From the NCBI RefSeq assembly GCF_028554725.1, contig NC_071668.1, positions 73,463,719-73,527,718 of the forward strand: a DNA stretch of 64,000 bases. Direction: 5' to 3'. How positions within the stretch are numbered: position 1 is the first letter of the stretch; each line of letters begins with the position of its first letter. Below are positions 47,247-58,860 of this stretch, piece after piece. Source of the stretch: Zeugodacus cucurbitae. Taxonomy: Eukaryota > Arthropoda > Insecta > Diptera > Tephritidae. The notes under the pieces were generated by a model. It made no database searches and was not told the origin of the DNA. It saw only the letters and a list, made by a program, of their open reading frames with translations. The translations under genes and the position numbers were made by a program.

Positions 47247-48146
47247 ACGGGTGATTTTTTTGAGGTTAGGATTTTCATGCATTAGTATTTGACAGATCAC
47301 GTGGGATTTCAGACATGGTGTCAAAGAGAAAGATGCTCAGTATGCTTTGACATTTCATCATGAATAGACTTACTAACGAGCAACGCTTGCAAATCATTGA
47401 ATTTTATTACCAAAATCAGTGTTCGGTTCGAAATGTGAAATCCGCTTTTTTATCGACAAATTTTGTTCAGCGATGAGGCTCATTTCTGGTTGAATGGCTA
47501 CGTAAATAAGCAAAATTGCCGCATTTGGGGTGAAGAGCAACCAGAAGCCGTTCAAGAACTGCCCATGCATCCCGAAAAATGCACTGTTTGGTGTGGTTTG
47601 GTGTGGTTACGTTACGGTGAATGGCGATCGCTATCGTTCGATGCTAACAAACTTTTTGTTGCCAAAAATGGAAGAACTGAACTTGGTTGACATGTGGTTT
47701 CAACAAGATGGCGCTACATGCCACACAGCTCGCGATTCTATGGCCATTTTGAGGGAAAACTTCGGAGAACAATTCATCTCAAGAAATGGACCCGTAAGTT
47801 GGCCACCAAGATCATGCGATTTAACGCCTTTAGACTATTTTTTGTGGGGCTACGTCAAGTCTAAAGTCTACAGAAATAAGCCAGCAACTATTCCAGCTTT
47901 GGAAGACAACATTTCCGAAGAAATTCGGGCTATTCCGGCCGAAATGCTCGAAAAAGTTGCCCAAAATTGGACTTTCCGAATGGACCACCTAAGACGCAGC
48001 CGCGGTCAACATTTAAATGAAATTATCTTCAAAAAGTAAATGTCATGAACCAATCTAACGTTTCAAATAAAGAACCGATGAGATTTTGCAAATTTTATGC
48101 GTTTTTTTTTTTTTTAAAGTTATCAAGCTCTTAAAAAATCACCCTT
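47247..48146 (+). mobile_element. rosa-type (DD41D) mariner, internally deleted, nested
   Basis: Ends ACGGGTGATTTTTTTGAGG (left) and AAGGGTGATTTTTTAAGAG (reverse complement of the right), flanked by TA at 47245-47246 and 48147-48148. At 900 bp it is shorter than complete family members, having lost most of the DNA-binding half. It sits at a TA inside repeat copy 6, so it is younger than that insertion. Confidence 0.95.
47360..48039 (+). pseudogene. rosa-type mariner transposase, broken
   Basis: Starts MNRLTNEQRLQIIEFYYQNQ, CSVRNV at 47360. A deletion near 47445 removes the rest of the DNA-binding domain and shifts frame to LFYRQILFSDEAHFWLNGYV (first catalytic Asp in SDEAHF), then NKQNCRIWGEEQPEAVQEL and HPEKCTVWCG. 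A second deletion drops about 18 residues (the usual GGIIGPYFF block) and returns to VTVNGDRYRSML, LVDMWFQQDGATCHTAR (second Asp), PPRSCDLTPLDYFLWGYVKS (third Asp), ending MDHLRRSRGQHLNEIIFKK. Between second and third Asp lie 41 residues, the DD41D spacing described for rosa mariners. Confidence 0.93.
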
Positions 48147-49342
48147 TAGTTTTGTTCACATAACAAACATGTTTGTAACACTCAAAACATGCTTATGACT
48201 TAGATATAGGGTTATATATACCAAAGTGATCAGGGCGACGAAACGAGTCAAAATCCGGATATCTGTCTGTCCGTCCGTCCGTCTGAGCAAGCTGTAACTT
48301 GAGTAAAAATTAAGATATCTTGATGAAACTTGGCACACTTTTTTCTTGGCATCATAGGAAGGTTGCTTTCGGACAGAATCGGACCACTGCCACGCCCACA
48401 AAATGGCGAAAACCGAAAACACATAAAGTGGCATAACTAAGCCATAAATAAAGCTATGGAAATAAATTTGGCATGAAGGATCGCACTATGAAGTGCCATA
48501 TTGGGATGTAATTTTTTGGGGAAGTGGGCGTGGCCTCGCCCCCAAATAGGTTTTTTGCACATATCTCGCAACCTAATACAGCTATATAATCCAAACTTTC
48601 TGCAGTCGTGTTTTTAGCTACTTGTTCATACAGTCCAAAAATGAAAGAAATCTGATAATAACCACGCTCACCTCCCATACAAAGGTTAGGTTAAAAATTA
48701 CTAAAAGTGCGTTAACTCACTACGAAAAAGAAGCTGCACTCGGATGTTTTTACAAAATGGAAAATGGGCTCCCACTTATGGGTCAAAAACCATATCTGAG
48801 GAACTACTCGACAGATTTCAATGAAATTCGGTATGTAACACTTTCTTGACACCCTGATAACACGTGTGAAAAACGGATGAAATCGGTTAACAACCACGAC
48901 TACCTTCCATATAACTCAATTTTGAATTCCATCTTATTCCTTCACTTTATAATGTATACACAAGGAACCAATGAAGATAGCGGAATAGATTTTTCCACAA
49001 ATGGTACATATCATCTCTGGCTTCACTTGTGAAAAAATTGTCGAAAACGGACTATAACTTTTCAAAGCCCCAGATATCGAACAAGTTGAACTCAGCGCCT
49101 AAGGGTAATTTTTCACCGAAAATATCGGTAAATTTCTCAGTTATCTCAATTTATTTCAGAGGAAATCATTTTCTTCTAATAGTGTGTCTCTGTATCAGAA
49201 ATGGTTAAAATCAGGTCATAACTTCCCCCAGCTCTCATATACCTAACTATAGGATTTTCAAATTGGGTCAAATTGTGTGTTATCTTAAATAAAAAATATA
49301 AAATGTTCGGTTGCACCCGAACTTATCCTCTCCTTACTTGTT

Positions 49343-52300
49343 TTAAATATTTTTCATAAAAACATCAAACAAAAACATTTCTAAATAAAAAACTGAATAA
49401 AAATATTTTTTATATAATGTTTTTTTTTCTTATTTTACAAAATTTTTTTACTATTTTAATTTTACTAAACCAGTAACAAAATATTTTAATATAAAAAAAA
49501 ATTTAATTGAATAAAATATTTTAAAATTAAAAATTTTAATAAAAATATTTTTCTTTCTAATTTTTTTCTCATGTAAAAAAATTAACCTCTTTAGCTCAAA
49601 TTACTTTGAACCCATATTAACCTTATTAACCGCAAATTGTATGACCACAATAAATATACGCTACAATTTTCCTACATTATCGCACATCAACATTTCATAA
49701 ATCTTAGAAAATCCATCATCACCAACAAAAAAGACCACAAAATAAGCAAGCACCAACCAATTTCTTTTTCTAGGGCATCATTCAAAAGCTTTCACCATAA
49801 CCTAACAGCACAAAAGGTTTATTATGAGCAAGCAAAATTATCGAATTCATGAAAATGATTTTGATTTATGCAAATCGATAGCATGCGCCCGAAAATATGC
49901 AATTTCCTGTGTAATGATAATCGAACGGAGCAGCAAGAAGAAAAATTTGCAAAATGTATTTATGCAAACACGCGCAGCAAGCGAGCAGCAGGCCAAAACA
50001 TATAGCATTGTAAACTACTCAACAAACGCAACAACAACAAAAACTTATAGGGTGCGCTACTTGAACGACGCTTTATTGTGTCACCGCGGCAACACTACGC
50101 CATTGTTTACATGTCGTACACAAAATCAAGGCACACAAAATCACATTAGCACAATTTTGCAACAATATACAATTTGTTGGCACGCTCATATATACATATG
50201 CAGAGATGTCCCTATGAGGTTATGTATGGCATGGTGTGCGCTGGCTGTTCGTTATTCTTACAATTTATGCAAAAATAGTGTAGTTTGTCATGGTTGACAG
50301 CCTTGTAACCCAGTCATGGATTGTTGTAATATCATATTGATAAATTTTTTGTCCTAGGTGTATTGTATATGTAGTAGGAATATGTTTCTACTAAGGGTAT
50401 TCACTATATCGCATGTTTGATGAAATTTGAAGCATACCTTTAGGAGGATTTCACTTTACAGAAACTGTGGGAATTCGCTGTAATGAAATCAATATCGATT
50501 ATGAATGAAATCAACAATTTTTGATGCTCTATGTGACCTTTTTTGGGATAATTTGTAATCAAACAAAGCAATTTGGACTTACCTAGTTAGACCGTCTTCA
50601 GAACTAATTTTATTATTTTTAAAATTCTATTATTTTATAAATTTCCATGAGGAAAATCTAGGAGTTATCAAATCTGGTTTCATTCTAAAAAATCATTCAA
50701 ATCTCCCAGCGAAGCTAAGCAAAGCTTAAAGGCCAAATGAATTTAAGATAGGACCCTTCACATTCATATACTCGTATATATATATATCTATATGCATATT
50801 TTCTGGTTTCCAGACTGGCTAGGATGCTGTACCAAGGTTGTTAAGTACCCAACCATTATTCTTCTCGATGTCACAGTCTTTCCTACTATTGGAGATAAAA
50901 TGAAAATTATATTATTCCAAATATTTCTGTCTAATTATCACCCAGATCAAAACCGGGGACTCTGCATTGCTTTTCATTGCTTTTGGCTTAGTAATAATTC
51001 TTGCTCAAGCTTTTGATAGAACGCAGTTCTAGTGTAACTCATAAGAGCTCATCGGAAATGACAATCTCTTTCATTCCACTGAACTCTCCTCCAGCAGACC
51101 ATTACTAATACACCCAGCCATTGGGGCTGCAAAGAGTGGCCTGGTGGACTATAGTGTCTGAAAGAAGTTAGCAGAATTAAAAGAAACCAATAATGGTTTT
51201 TGGATCCTAAACAAATGCATCTTCAGTTACACAAAGTGGCCGCAAACATCAAGTTTACCAGTTCGTAAAATGCCTTTCCCGTAAGTTTAGTAGATTGCCT
51301 GCCAAATGAATGCCCAAATGACTCCAAAAAGAAAAAAAGACACTCTTAACAACTACGCATCTTTGCATGGTACTCATACAAAAGGCCAACAACAACCACC
51401 CAATTTAAGACATCCACAGCAAAGTAAACTCAACTGTGCATAGTTATCGTTGATTACAACAAAACAAAAGTCAAAAAGAACAGCTTACACAAACAAGTAC
51501 AGAAATGGGCGAAAACAAACGGAGACAGCAAAGCAATTGAATAACTTGCGAATGTTTATTGAAGCGACCGTACGGTTAAGGAGTGTAATGTGAAAATATC
51601 AGCTCCGCATGTGACCCGTTGTTGAGGGTTGACTATTTGCACAAATACGAATTTCGCAGACCTTTTGCAGTCGCAAAGCGCAGCGCAGCTATACCCTACA
51701 AAGACAAAACAAACTGTCGAAGCGGCCGTCAATGAAACAATGCGTACGTAATTGGTATTGACTGCCTACTTTTAGGCGTAGTAACGCACAAACGCTTTTA
51801 GATAGTATGCATGCATTAGTGTGGTAGTGTGTTAGATACTGAGTAACTAAATCGTGCTCTTTTGTCTTTTGTCTTTGTCTAAATGTTGTGCTCTTTTGTC
51901 TTTTGTCTTTTGTAGCATGCATTTAGGCTGATAACCTAGATATGCTAAAGTTTATGCTAACGATTTGACAAATGTGCGTTGCGTGCTGCGAAACTGAAAG
52001 TTAATCAAGCCTTTTTCTGCAATTGCTGGTTTGCCATCTCTAATACCATATTTTTCGAGGGTTAAGCGGCTGATTTTGTTTGATTATGCGTGTTTAGCAA
52101 AATTTATGTTAAAAGACAAATCAATTTATATGTTCGCGCACGTAAACCCAATTTGGCGTAAAATTATGTGATAATTCAAGGAGTAAATAGAAAAATATCT
52201 AGCCGAAAATTTTTCTTGTCTTTTTGGAGTGATTTGCAAGACCAAATACAATGCATTGCATACTTTTAGGTGTTTACCTTTAGGAAATCAATAATCTGGT

Positions 52301-53337
52301 GAAGAATTAAATATTTTTCGAATTTTTAAGTAAATTTCAATTTTAATTTTTTACATATACATATATATGTATGTTGATCCCTCTAGCCATAAACATAACC
52401 GAAACCTAAACCTAAAGCCAACTATGTATTAAGCCATTTTGTGTGAAAATTTATTATAAAATATTTTCATATATGCAAAGAATTTGCATAATTTTCACAT
52501 AAATGCAGCACTTAAACCAACCCGAAAACTTGTAATGAGTGTTTTGTAGTATAATTTAGGGCACTTAGTGGCCACTAGAGCCACTTGAGTGCGAGCATGT
52601 GGTTATTGCTTCGTATGAAAATGATTTGTAAGCCAAATAAAGCAGCTTTGAAATTGTTGACCGTGTATATACACAGGCATATGTATATGTGTTAGAGTGA
52701 AGTTGTAATGGGTTTTAAAGTGAAAAACAGGAAAGAATGTAGTTAAAAATTTCGCTTTAATATTTATGCAATTTTCCCAACAATTTTGTATGAACAGCAG
52801 TATAACCTTCATAGTTAATTTAAATATAAACAATTTAAAATGAAATTACTAGAATTCTGTAGAATTTTTTAAATTATATGAACTTGCATTCAAAAGGTAT
52901 GCTTTAAATATCCAGTGAACTCCACATACGAGTTATAGGACTAACTGGAATAGCTTTTAAAGCTTCACATTTTTTTTTAATCGACCAATATGATTTCCAA
53001 AGGCAAGTCAAATCGATACAAGAATAGTTGTGGACGTTCAGGTAACCAATAAGTTACCTGAAGCCTCTCCTCCTAGAAAAATGTAGACACTTTCTGGAAA
53101 GAGGATATACAAACAAATGTTCTATAATAGTATAATTTCTTCTGATCCATATTGATTACAGTTTTAACGTTTCAAGTTTATCTGAGACATAATTTTCGGT
53201 AGTCCTCAGCTATATTTTAGATAAAATACGAAGATGCTTAAGACCTTTCCAACAAAGATCGTTACTAAGTGTTCTGTTATAGATGTATCACATCCCGACC
53301 CCTAAATGCTGATATTTCTAGCGAAACATGTATATAT
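49343..53337. other. Intron or intergenic sequence, nothing recognised
   Basis: 4 kb of AT-rich sequence. The longest open frame (49824-50297, plus strand, 157 codons) has no domain, no codon preference and no homologue that I recognise. GTTTGTCTTTTGTC-like repeats lie at 51860-51915. Confidence 0.45.
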
Positions 53338-53341
53338 ATAC

Positions 53342-53503
53342 ATTAGGGTGGCCCTTATTTTCCAAAGTATTCCGATTCTCGATCGCACCCCCTAGAAATA
53401 TGCGAATAGCCCAAAAACTAGTATATACAAAGTTTTGGGTCATCCAGAATCCAGAGAATCCAGAAACTTTTTTATCCTCCATACAACTAAGAGCCACCCT
53501 AAT
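53342..53503. mobile_element. 162-bp MITE with ATAC target duplication
   Basis: Inverted ends ATTAGGGTGGCCCTTA (53342-53357) and ATTAGGGTGGCTCTTA (reverse complement of 53488-53503), flanked by ATAC at 53338-53341 and 53504-53507. No coding capacity worth naming. The 4-bp duplication could also arise by chance next to the TATA-rich left flank. Confidence 0.75.
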
Positions 53504-53507
53504 ATAC

Positions 53508-55887
53508 ATATATCTCATGAAACAATTGTACGTGAAGTAAGATTCGAACTTTTCTGTCCACTTCGCTTTGAAAACCTGACTAGTGCATTAGGCCATAGAT
53601 ACCCAAATAAGTTTTCTAAAATTATCATATACATGATCTCTAACTTCCTGAATATTATTTCAAATTTTCTCAAAACAATTCTAAGCCTCGACTTAACTGC
53701 TTTGAGTACTTCTATAAGATTACTTCCAAATTATGACTTATCGAGGTGTTTCTAAATTTACTGAGAACTGATGTATAAGACGGTAACCAACAGAGCTTGT
53801 ATGGAAGTCTCATTAACGTTGGGCTTTATGGTCGTTTGTAGGAACCAAAGATAACAAATATACCAAGCTTATATACTCGCAGGTATAGTCAGTTCTGTTA
53901 TTTAACTTTTATGAACTATTCAGTCAGCCAGTCCTAACGGTCCTCATTTCAGCACTTTTCATCTGAAGCCAATTTTTGTGAAATATTGATGTTCTGTAAA
54001 ATTCTTTAATTATATTCATATACTTCCTAAAGGCTAAGTTCTTTTTGAATATTACTCGAATTAGCTTAAATATCTATCAGACTTTACATAAAAAAAAATA
54101 TTTTCCCGCAGCTTACAAAGTACAATATGTTATTTTATAATCTTTAATTCGAAAGAACAAAATCCGATGACTTTACTTTTAAAGCACATGATTTCTTTGA
54201 AAAACCCCAGAGTAAAAGAGCCACTGCTGCAGACAAAAGAAAATTAAGGTCACTCTCACTTTTATCATCTACTTTGTGGCCGAATGTTTATATGTATGTA
54301 CTCATTTACTGTATTTTTACGTCCGTATATTTTTACAGCCCATTTACACGCCATAACTGGGTAGGTGGTACACGGTCAGAAGACCACGTTGACATAAATA
54401 TTTTTTACTAGGCATCACCTAATTTAATAGCGAGAAATTTGTTAGCAGCTTGACAATAAAATGCAAAAAAAAATGAATGAATTCCCTCACACACATGCTG
54501 GAATGTGTATAAATCGTAAAGAATGTGCGCATCAGTTTATTAATGCAACGTTGAGGCGTTGGTACATGGAGCATACGAAAAAAAAGGCATAAGATACTAA
54601 AAACTGCATACAGCCGTGGAATGCTTCTTCACAGTCAAACCCATACTCACTGTTACACACCCTGTGATGGGCAATAAACTTGCTAATATTTGTAAGCGTC
54701 AAGGAGTAAACGACCTCGTCGTCAACAACAATTGCTCTGACGCAACAAATCGTAAAAAAAGCACATTCAGCATCAAAATATTGCATTTTGATATTTTTTT
54801 TCTTTTTGCTTGTGTCCGCCATCTTCTGCCGGCATGAGTTTGTATTCCAGACAACGAAGAGCAACCACAGCAGCCGCTCTGCGGAGTCTACTTACTTCGA
54901 ATGCACTGTATCAACTGGACTTTTATCACAAGTATATATGTGAGCCTTTGTGGGTGCGTCATATTCTAAGAATGTCGCTTGCAATTGCCACACGCTTTAT
55001 TATGTGCGTGCTCGTAAACAACATGCCACCACCATAACAGCCAGGTGGCGTATGTGTTAACAACAGTGCAGCCGTAAAAAATTATATACTGCACACACAC
55101 AGTTCTATGCTCGCATAAAATTTGGGAGATAAGGCAGTCAGAATGTAGATGGCGCGCTCTGGCGAATATGATATTTTAGGTGATATTTTTTATATTTTCG
55201 ACCAAAATTACAATATTATGCGGTTTATTGTTGTAGAAGGTAATTTTAGAGTTTTTTTTAATTTATGTGAAGTTTACGAGTGGATGATAAATAATGTGTT
55301 TTTATCGAGCAATTAGGGTAGGTGAGGAAGTTGTGGGTCATTCAGGCATGCTTGTCTAATGATAGACGAAATTTGTCAGCTTATTGATCCCAGAAATATT
55401 ATAGACACTCTTATTTGATCCCTTCCAATTAGTTGCTCGATTTAAAATGAAAATTAAAAAAAAATATTGAATTATAAATATCCACTTTGTTATTTTCAAT
55501 ATAGATATCTGCTAAAAGTGTGGGTTTTTGCTTTACCAAAAATCGACTCAATCAGGTTACAGATGATAAACCTTTCTCAAATTAAGATCCTATTTCTAAG
55601 TGCATATTAGAGTTTCGTGAAAAGGAAATATTAAAAAAATAGGAAAATCAGAAAAATTAGTAGGCCATCTCTAATATCAATGGCATCCCCTTAGCTCTCA
55701 AATCAAATCAAAACTATTGAGTCGGTTCCAAAGAAGATATGAAAAGCCTCCGTACTATGGTAGCTGTTGGAATGGTTTTCAAGCATAATTTTTGTTCGCA
55801 ATCATAATCAGCATTCAATTTGTCATGTTTTTAATGGAGTAAGAAATCGAATAAACAAAATCATATAAACATAGAATACCAATAGGT
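53508..55887. other. Sequence without recognised features
   Basis: AT-rich. Antiparallel open frames around 54532-55037 have no family motif. Confidence 0.45.
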
Positions 55888-56705
55888 ATGAGGTAATAGG
55901 TTAGGTTATGTTAGGTTCGGTTACGTTCGATGGCTGTTCCCATAGGAAACACACTTAGACTATTGAGTACTGTCCTTTGTTAAGCCAAACAATTAACGCC
56001 CTGGCTTAAATTTAAGAATCGACAAACCGCTTAGAACCTACCATAAATCTGCATAAGTTTTTTTTACTTTAATATCTGCTAATTCGCGAGTATGCACAAA
56101 AAAGTTATAATAGATCTCGCAAAGGCGGACATTCAAAGGCCAGTTAGAAATTATTTCCCTGCGGCATCTACTATACCTACCTATCTACATAGAACTCCGA
56201 TGACTAGGGAAAGATATACCTTACTGAGGGCGAAGAATGCTCTTGACCTCTTGCGATATACTTTGGGTCAGAAGGATCCATCGACAAAACAAGTGCTAGT
56301 GACTGTCCAACGCTATCTACCTACCTAGAACTCCTATGACTAGAGGAAGATAGACCTTACTGAGTGCGTACAGTGCCCTTGGCTTCATGCGATATACTAT
56401 GAGTCAGAAGGATCTAGCGACAGAACAAGTGCTAGTGATTGTTCAGCGCTTGCTCAGTTCAGCTGAGAACCATTCATCCAAAAAAAAAAATTTGCAAGAG
56501 GACAGTGGTGGTCCTCCTTGTTCCCATTACACTGTAGGTAAGACCGACGAGCTTAGTCTAGCAAGCTCATCAGCCCTGCAATTCCCGCTGTGGCCAGGCA
56601 CCCAAACTAGTCTGATGGCTAAGTGATCCGATGCAACTGATAGCGAGGACTGGCATTCCTCCAACAGCCTGGAGCGCGCCGCTTTACTATCCGACCTCTG
56701 CAAGA
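55888..56705 (-). mobile_element. RNase H LINE fragment with GGTTAGG tail and internal duplication
   Basis: Minus strand, 5'-truncated. From 56700: SDSKAARSRLLEECQSSLSV, ASDHLAIRLVWVPGHSGNCR, ADELARLSSSVLPTV, the RNase H core with WVPGHSG and ADELAR. Next comes the C-terminal region (RWTITSTCSVA, LYALSKVYLPLVIGVLGR) present twice because of a 136-bp tandem duplication, then a 3' untranslated part with GGAAACACACTTAGACTATTG and the short-repeat end GGTTAGGTTATGTTAGGTT (about 55898). Frames are broken. A clear target duplication was not found. Confidence 0.85.
56191..56462. repeat. 136-bp tandem duplication within the LINE
   Basis: AGAACTCCGATGACTAGGG at 56191 recurs as AGAACTCCTATGACTAGAGG at 56327, and GTCCAACGCT (56305) as GTTCAGCGCT (56441): offset 136 both times. 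The copies differ at roughly one position in ten. Confidence 0.88.
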
Positions 56706-57550
56706 GGTCATTTCACATTAAAATCACATTCCTACACTTTCTGGTGCTGGATAAGTTGGTTATTTTTATATAACTAATTTTCGAGGAGAGAGCAGAACTG
56801 AAAATCCCAGTTATTAATATTTAGTTACATTCACGAAACAAATATGTAAACAATTTCAATGTCTGTTATTCCTTCGAATAGTACCAGTAAATCCCAGATA
56901 GAAATTTGTAGGGGCAGCATTTGAAAATAGTTGAACCTTCCATAATATAATTCTTTTTCGCCAGCAATAACAACTCAAGCTTTGTTCTCGTGTTCTTAGA
57001 GGTTCTCTAAGCACCAATTTTTATTTATTTTTTTATTGATTTATTTTGTTATTAATTAGCACTAGATGTTATAATTTTAAGTTTTTTTCTTTTTGAGAGA
57101 CCGATAGTATATTAGACTAGAAACTAAGACGTAAGTTAAGTATTTTTATAGCATCATTGTATTTCCGTTAAAGTAGTTGTAGTATATAGTACGTAATTAA
57201 GATTTCACTAAATAGAATATTTAAGTTAGATTACAGCGCTTGGCTGGTGTTAGCTACCTTAGTGCCACAGAGATATTTACTAGATTCATACAAGGGTGAT
57301 TTAAAGAACACTGTGCATAGTTTAAGTTAAAGGTCGAGACTTTAAATTTTTTCTTTTTCCTTTCACGTTGAATTTCGCATTTGCGAAAAATTTAATACCA
57401 CTAAACCATCACCGCCGCTGCTCACTAACACATCGCTTTATAATCTTGCTTGGTAATACACCGTTTTTTCGACCAAAATTCCTTGAAGCGCCGCTTGAAG
57501 TTACCACGCCATTTTGCGCCAGTGTAAGCGGCAGCAGCATGGGTTGCGTT
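56706..57550. other. Downstream region of the sHSP gene
   Basis: Contains the probable 3' untranslated region of the sHSP gene (minus strand), with several AATAAA signals near 57019-57045. No other feature. Confidence 0.5.
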
Positions 57551-58276
57551 TCATTTTGACTCGTCCGTGGAATCGAAACGCGCTTTCTTTGATTTATCAC
57601 CAGCAGTATCGTGCTCCTCAGCCGACTCCGCATTCTCTGCGCCATTCTCAATCGCCTTTGCGTCTTTCTCCGTTTCAGTGGCAGTGGTGCCGAAGTAAGC
57701 GCCAGTCGGCTCGATATCCACCAAGCGCTCCAAGTCGTCCAACGGTGGTGGCGGTGGCACTATAATTGTCAGAATGCCATCGGTGGAACGTGTTGCCTTG
57801 GCCAAAGTGGCATCGTAATTCCGTGGCAATTTATATTTGCGCGTAAATTCACGTGTAATGCAGAATTTACTCTTCTCACCGCGATCGTCCTTTTGTTTGC
57901 CCGTCAAAATGACGGTGTCATTGTTGCGCACCTTCAAAACGAGTTCGTCATCACGGAAGTGATGCACATCGATGACAACCTTAAAGGTGCCCTTGCCATT
58001 GCTGTCCGGCTCATCGCCCGTCTCGATGGACGTACGACTGGCCAAACACGAGCGATGACACCACGGGCCATCGTCCGACCAGTGATGCATATGCCAGTCA
58101 CGTGCGCACACATCCACATCGTAGTCGCGGTGTGCGAAGGTCGACTTCCAGCGACGCGATGTCGGACACCTGGCGTGATAGCTGAAACTATCGAAGGGCC
58201 AGCCCAGGCGTGTCGACGGCCAGTGCCAGAAGTGATCGTGCGGCCAATCCCAATCGTAGTCCCAATGTACGGGCAT
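57551..58276 (-). CDS. Small heat-shock protein (alpha-crystallin family), intronless
   Basis: An intact 241-residue open frame, start ATG in context CAACATGCC, ending DESK then TGA. Small heat-shock proteins are ATP-independent chaperones that bind unfolding clients and assemble as oligomers. The alpha-crystallin domain spans about residues 97-175: FKVVIDVHHF, then LVLKVRNNDTVILTGKQ, REFTRKYKLP, and the closing GILTIIVP followed by five prolines. The N-terminal 75 residues are unusual, with ten Trp and many His and Asp (MPVHWDYDWDWPHDHFWHWP). The last 65 residues are acidic and Lys-rich, ending in a KSKKARF patch that could be a nuclear signal. Length is slightly above the typical insect sHSP (about 180-220). 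It may be related to Drosophila CG13133 or l(2)efl-like proteins, but I cannot choose. No clear heat-shock element was found upstream. Several AATAAA signals on this strand lie near 57019-57045. Confidence 0.93.
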   Translation of the reverse strand: MPVHWDYDWDWPHDHFWHWPSTRLGWPFDSFSYHARCPTSRRWKSTFAHRDYDVDVCARDWHMHHWSDDGPWCHRSCLASRTSIETGDEPDSNGKGTFKVVIDVHHFRDDELVLKVRNNDTVILTGKQKDDRGEKSKFCITREFTRKYKLPRNYDATLAKATRSTDGILTIIVPPPPPLDDLERLVDIEPTGAYFGTTATETEKDAKAIENGAENAESAEEHDTAGDKSKKARFDSTDESK

Positions 58277-58860
58277 GTTGTCGTCTTCGTTTCGTTCAGT
58301 TGTTGTTATCGCACGTTTTACGCCTCGCTGCGCGTCGGCATTAACGTCGTCGTTATCGTGTTATTCTATCGTTGCCGATGTCGTTTCGTGCTGTTTTTTC
58401 GTTTTTGTTTTTAAGTTTCGCTTGTGTATTTGTGGTTGCCGTTATGCGGAGACAACCAGAATTTTTTGGATGTGCCACCAAAAAAAGTGTTGTCACCACC
58501 GCTCACGGCTCGTGCCAAGTTCGTACTGATTTGAGTGCGCGCTAAACAATTGGCAATGAAGCCTTCGCCTTCGCACAAACTATGCGCCGGAATTCGAGGT
58601 GAATTTCATGCCAAGCAAGCATTCATTATTCTACATTCTAGTTATCTACTTATGCAAAAATGTAACGTTGTTAGGTGAAGGGGTAAACTTGTTTGAGGTT
58701 GAGGCAGCACGAAACTTAAGTACCTACTGTTTACTAGTCAACGCTGATGCTAATTATGTCGTAACTAAGGCGAAAGTAAACAGCGATAAATCAGGTTGGT
58801 ACTAGAAAAATTGAGTTTTACGTTGGAATTTGAGTTATATTAAGTCTCGGAGTTTGCATT
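58277..58860 (-). other. 5' leader and presumed promoter region of the sHSP gene
   Basis: The minus strand above the ATG is rich in CAA and ACG words over about 150 bp, as in fly 5' leaders. I did not find a convincing TATA box or properly phased GAA/TTC heat-shock elements; GAAGCC-TTCGCC-TTC at 58559 has wrong spacing. Confidence 0.4.

Larger units (their letters stand above)
47195..49342 (+). repeat. Interspersed repeat family A, copy 6, interrupted by a mariner
   Basis: Left end TATACTCTTGCCGCAAAGTT (47195) to GCGAGTATTATA (47246), then the rosa mariner, then TAGTTTTGTTCACATAAC and the body with CTGTCCGTCCGTCCGTC, ending TATAAAATGTTCGG, hairpin GTTCGGTTGCACCCGAAC, TTATCCTCTCCTTACTTG. Without the mariner and one TA the repeat is about 1246 bp and reads GAGTATTATAGTTTTG as in copies 4 and 5. 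Confidence 0.92.

Noticed and set aside
5284..49342. Repeat family A as LTR retrotransposons
   Set aside because: No pair of direct repeats flanks any copy and no gag or pol sequence is present.
49824..50297. 157-codon plus-strand frame as a gene
   Set aside because: Composition follows the AT-rich flank, no domain, no splice or promoter context, and nothing I recognise.
57611..58414. 267-codon plus-strand open frame
   Set aside because: Antisense to the sHSP gene, whose alpha-crystallin domain is clear on the minus strand. The plus frame has no motif.
58540..58590. Heat-shock element upstream of the sHSP gene
   Set aside because: GAA and TTC blocks are separated by three bases, not two, so the 5-bp phasing is wrong.
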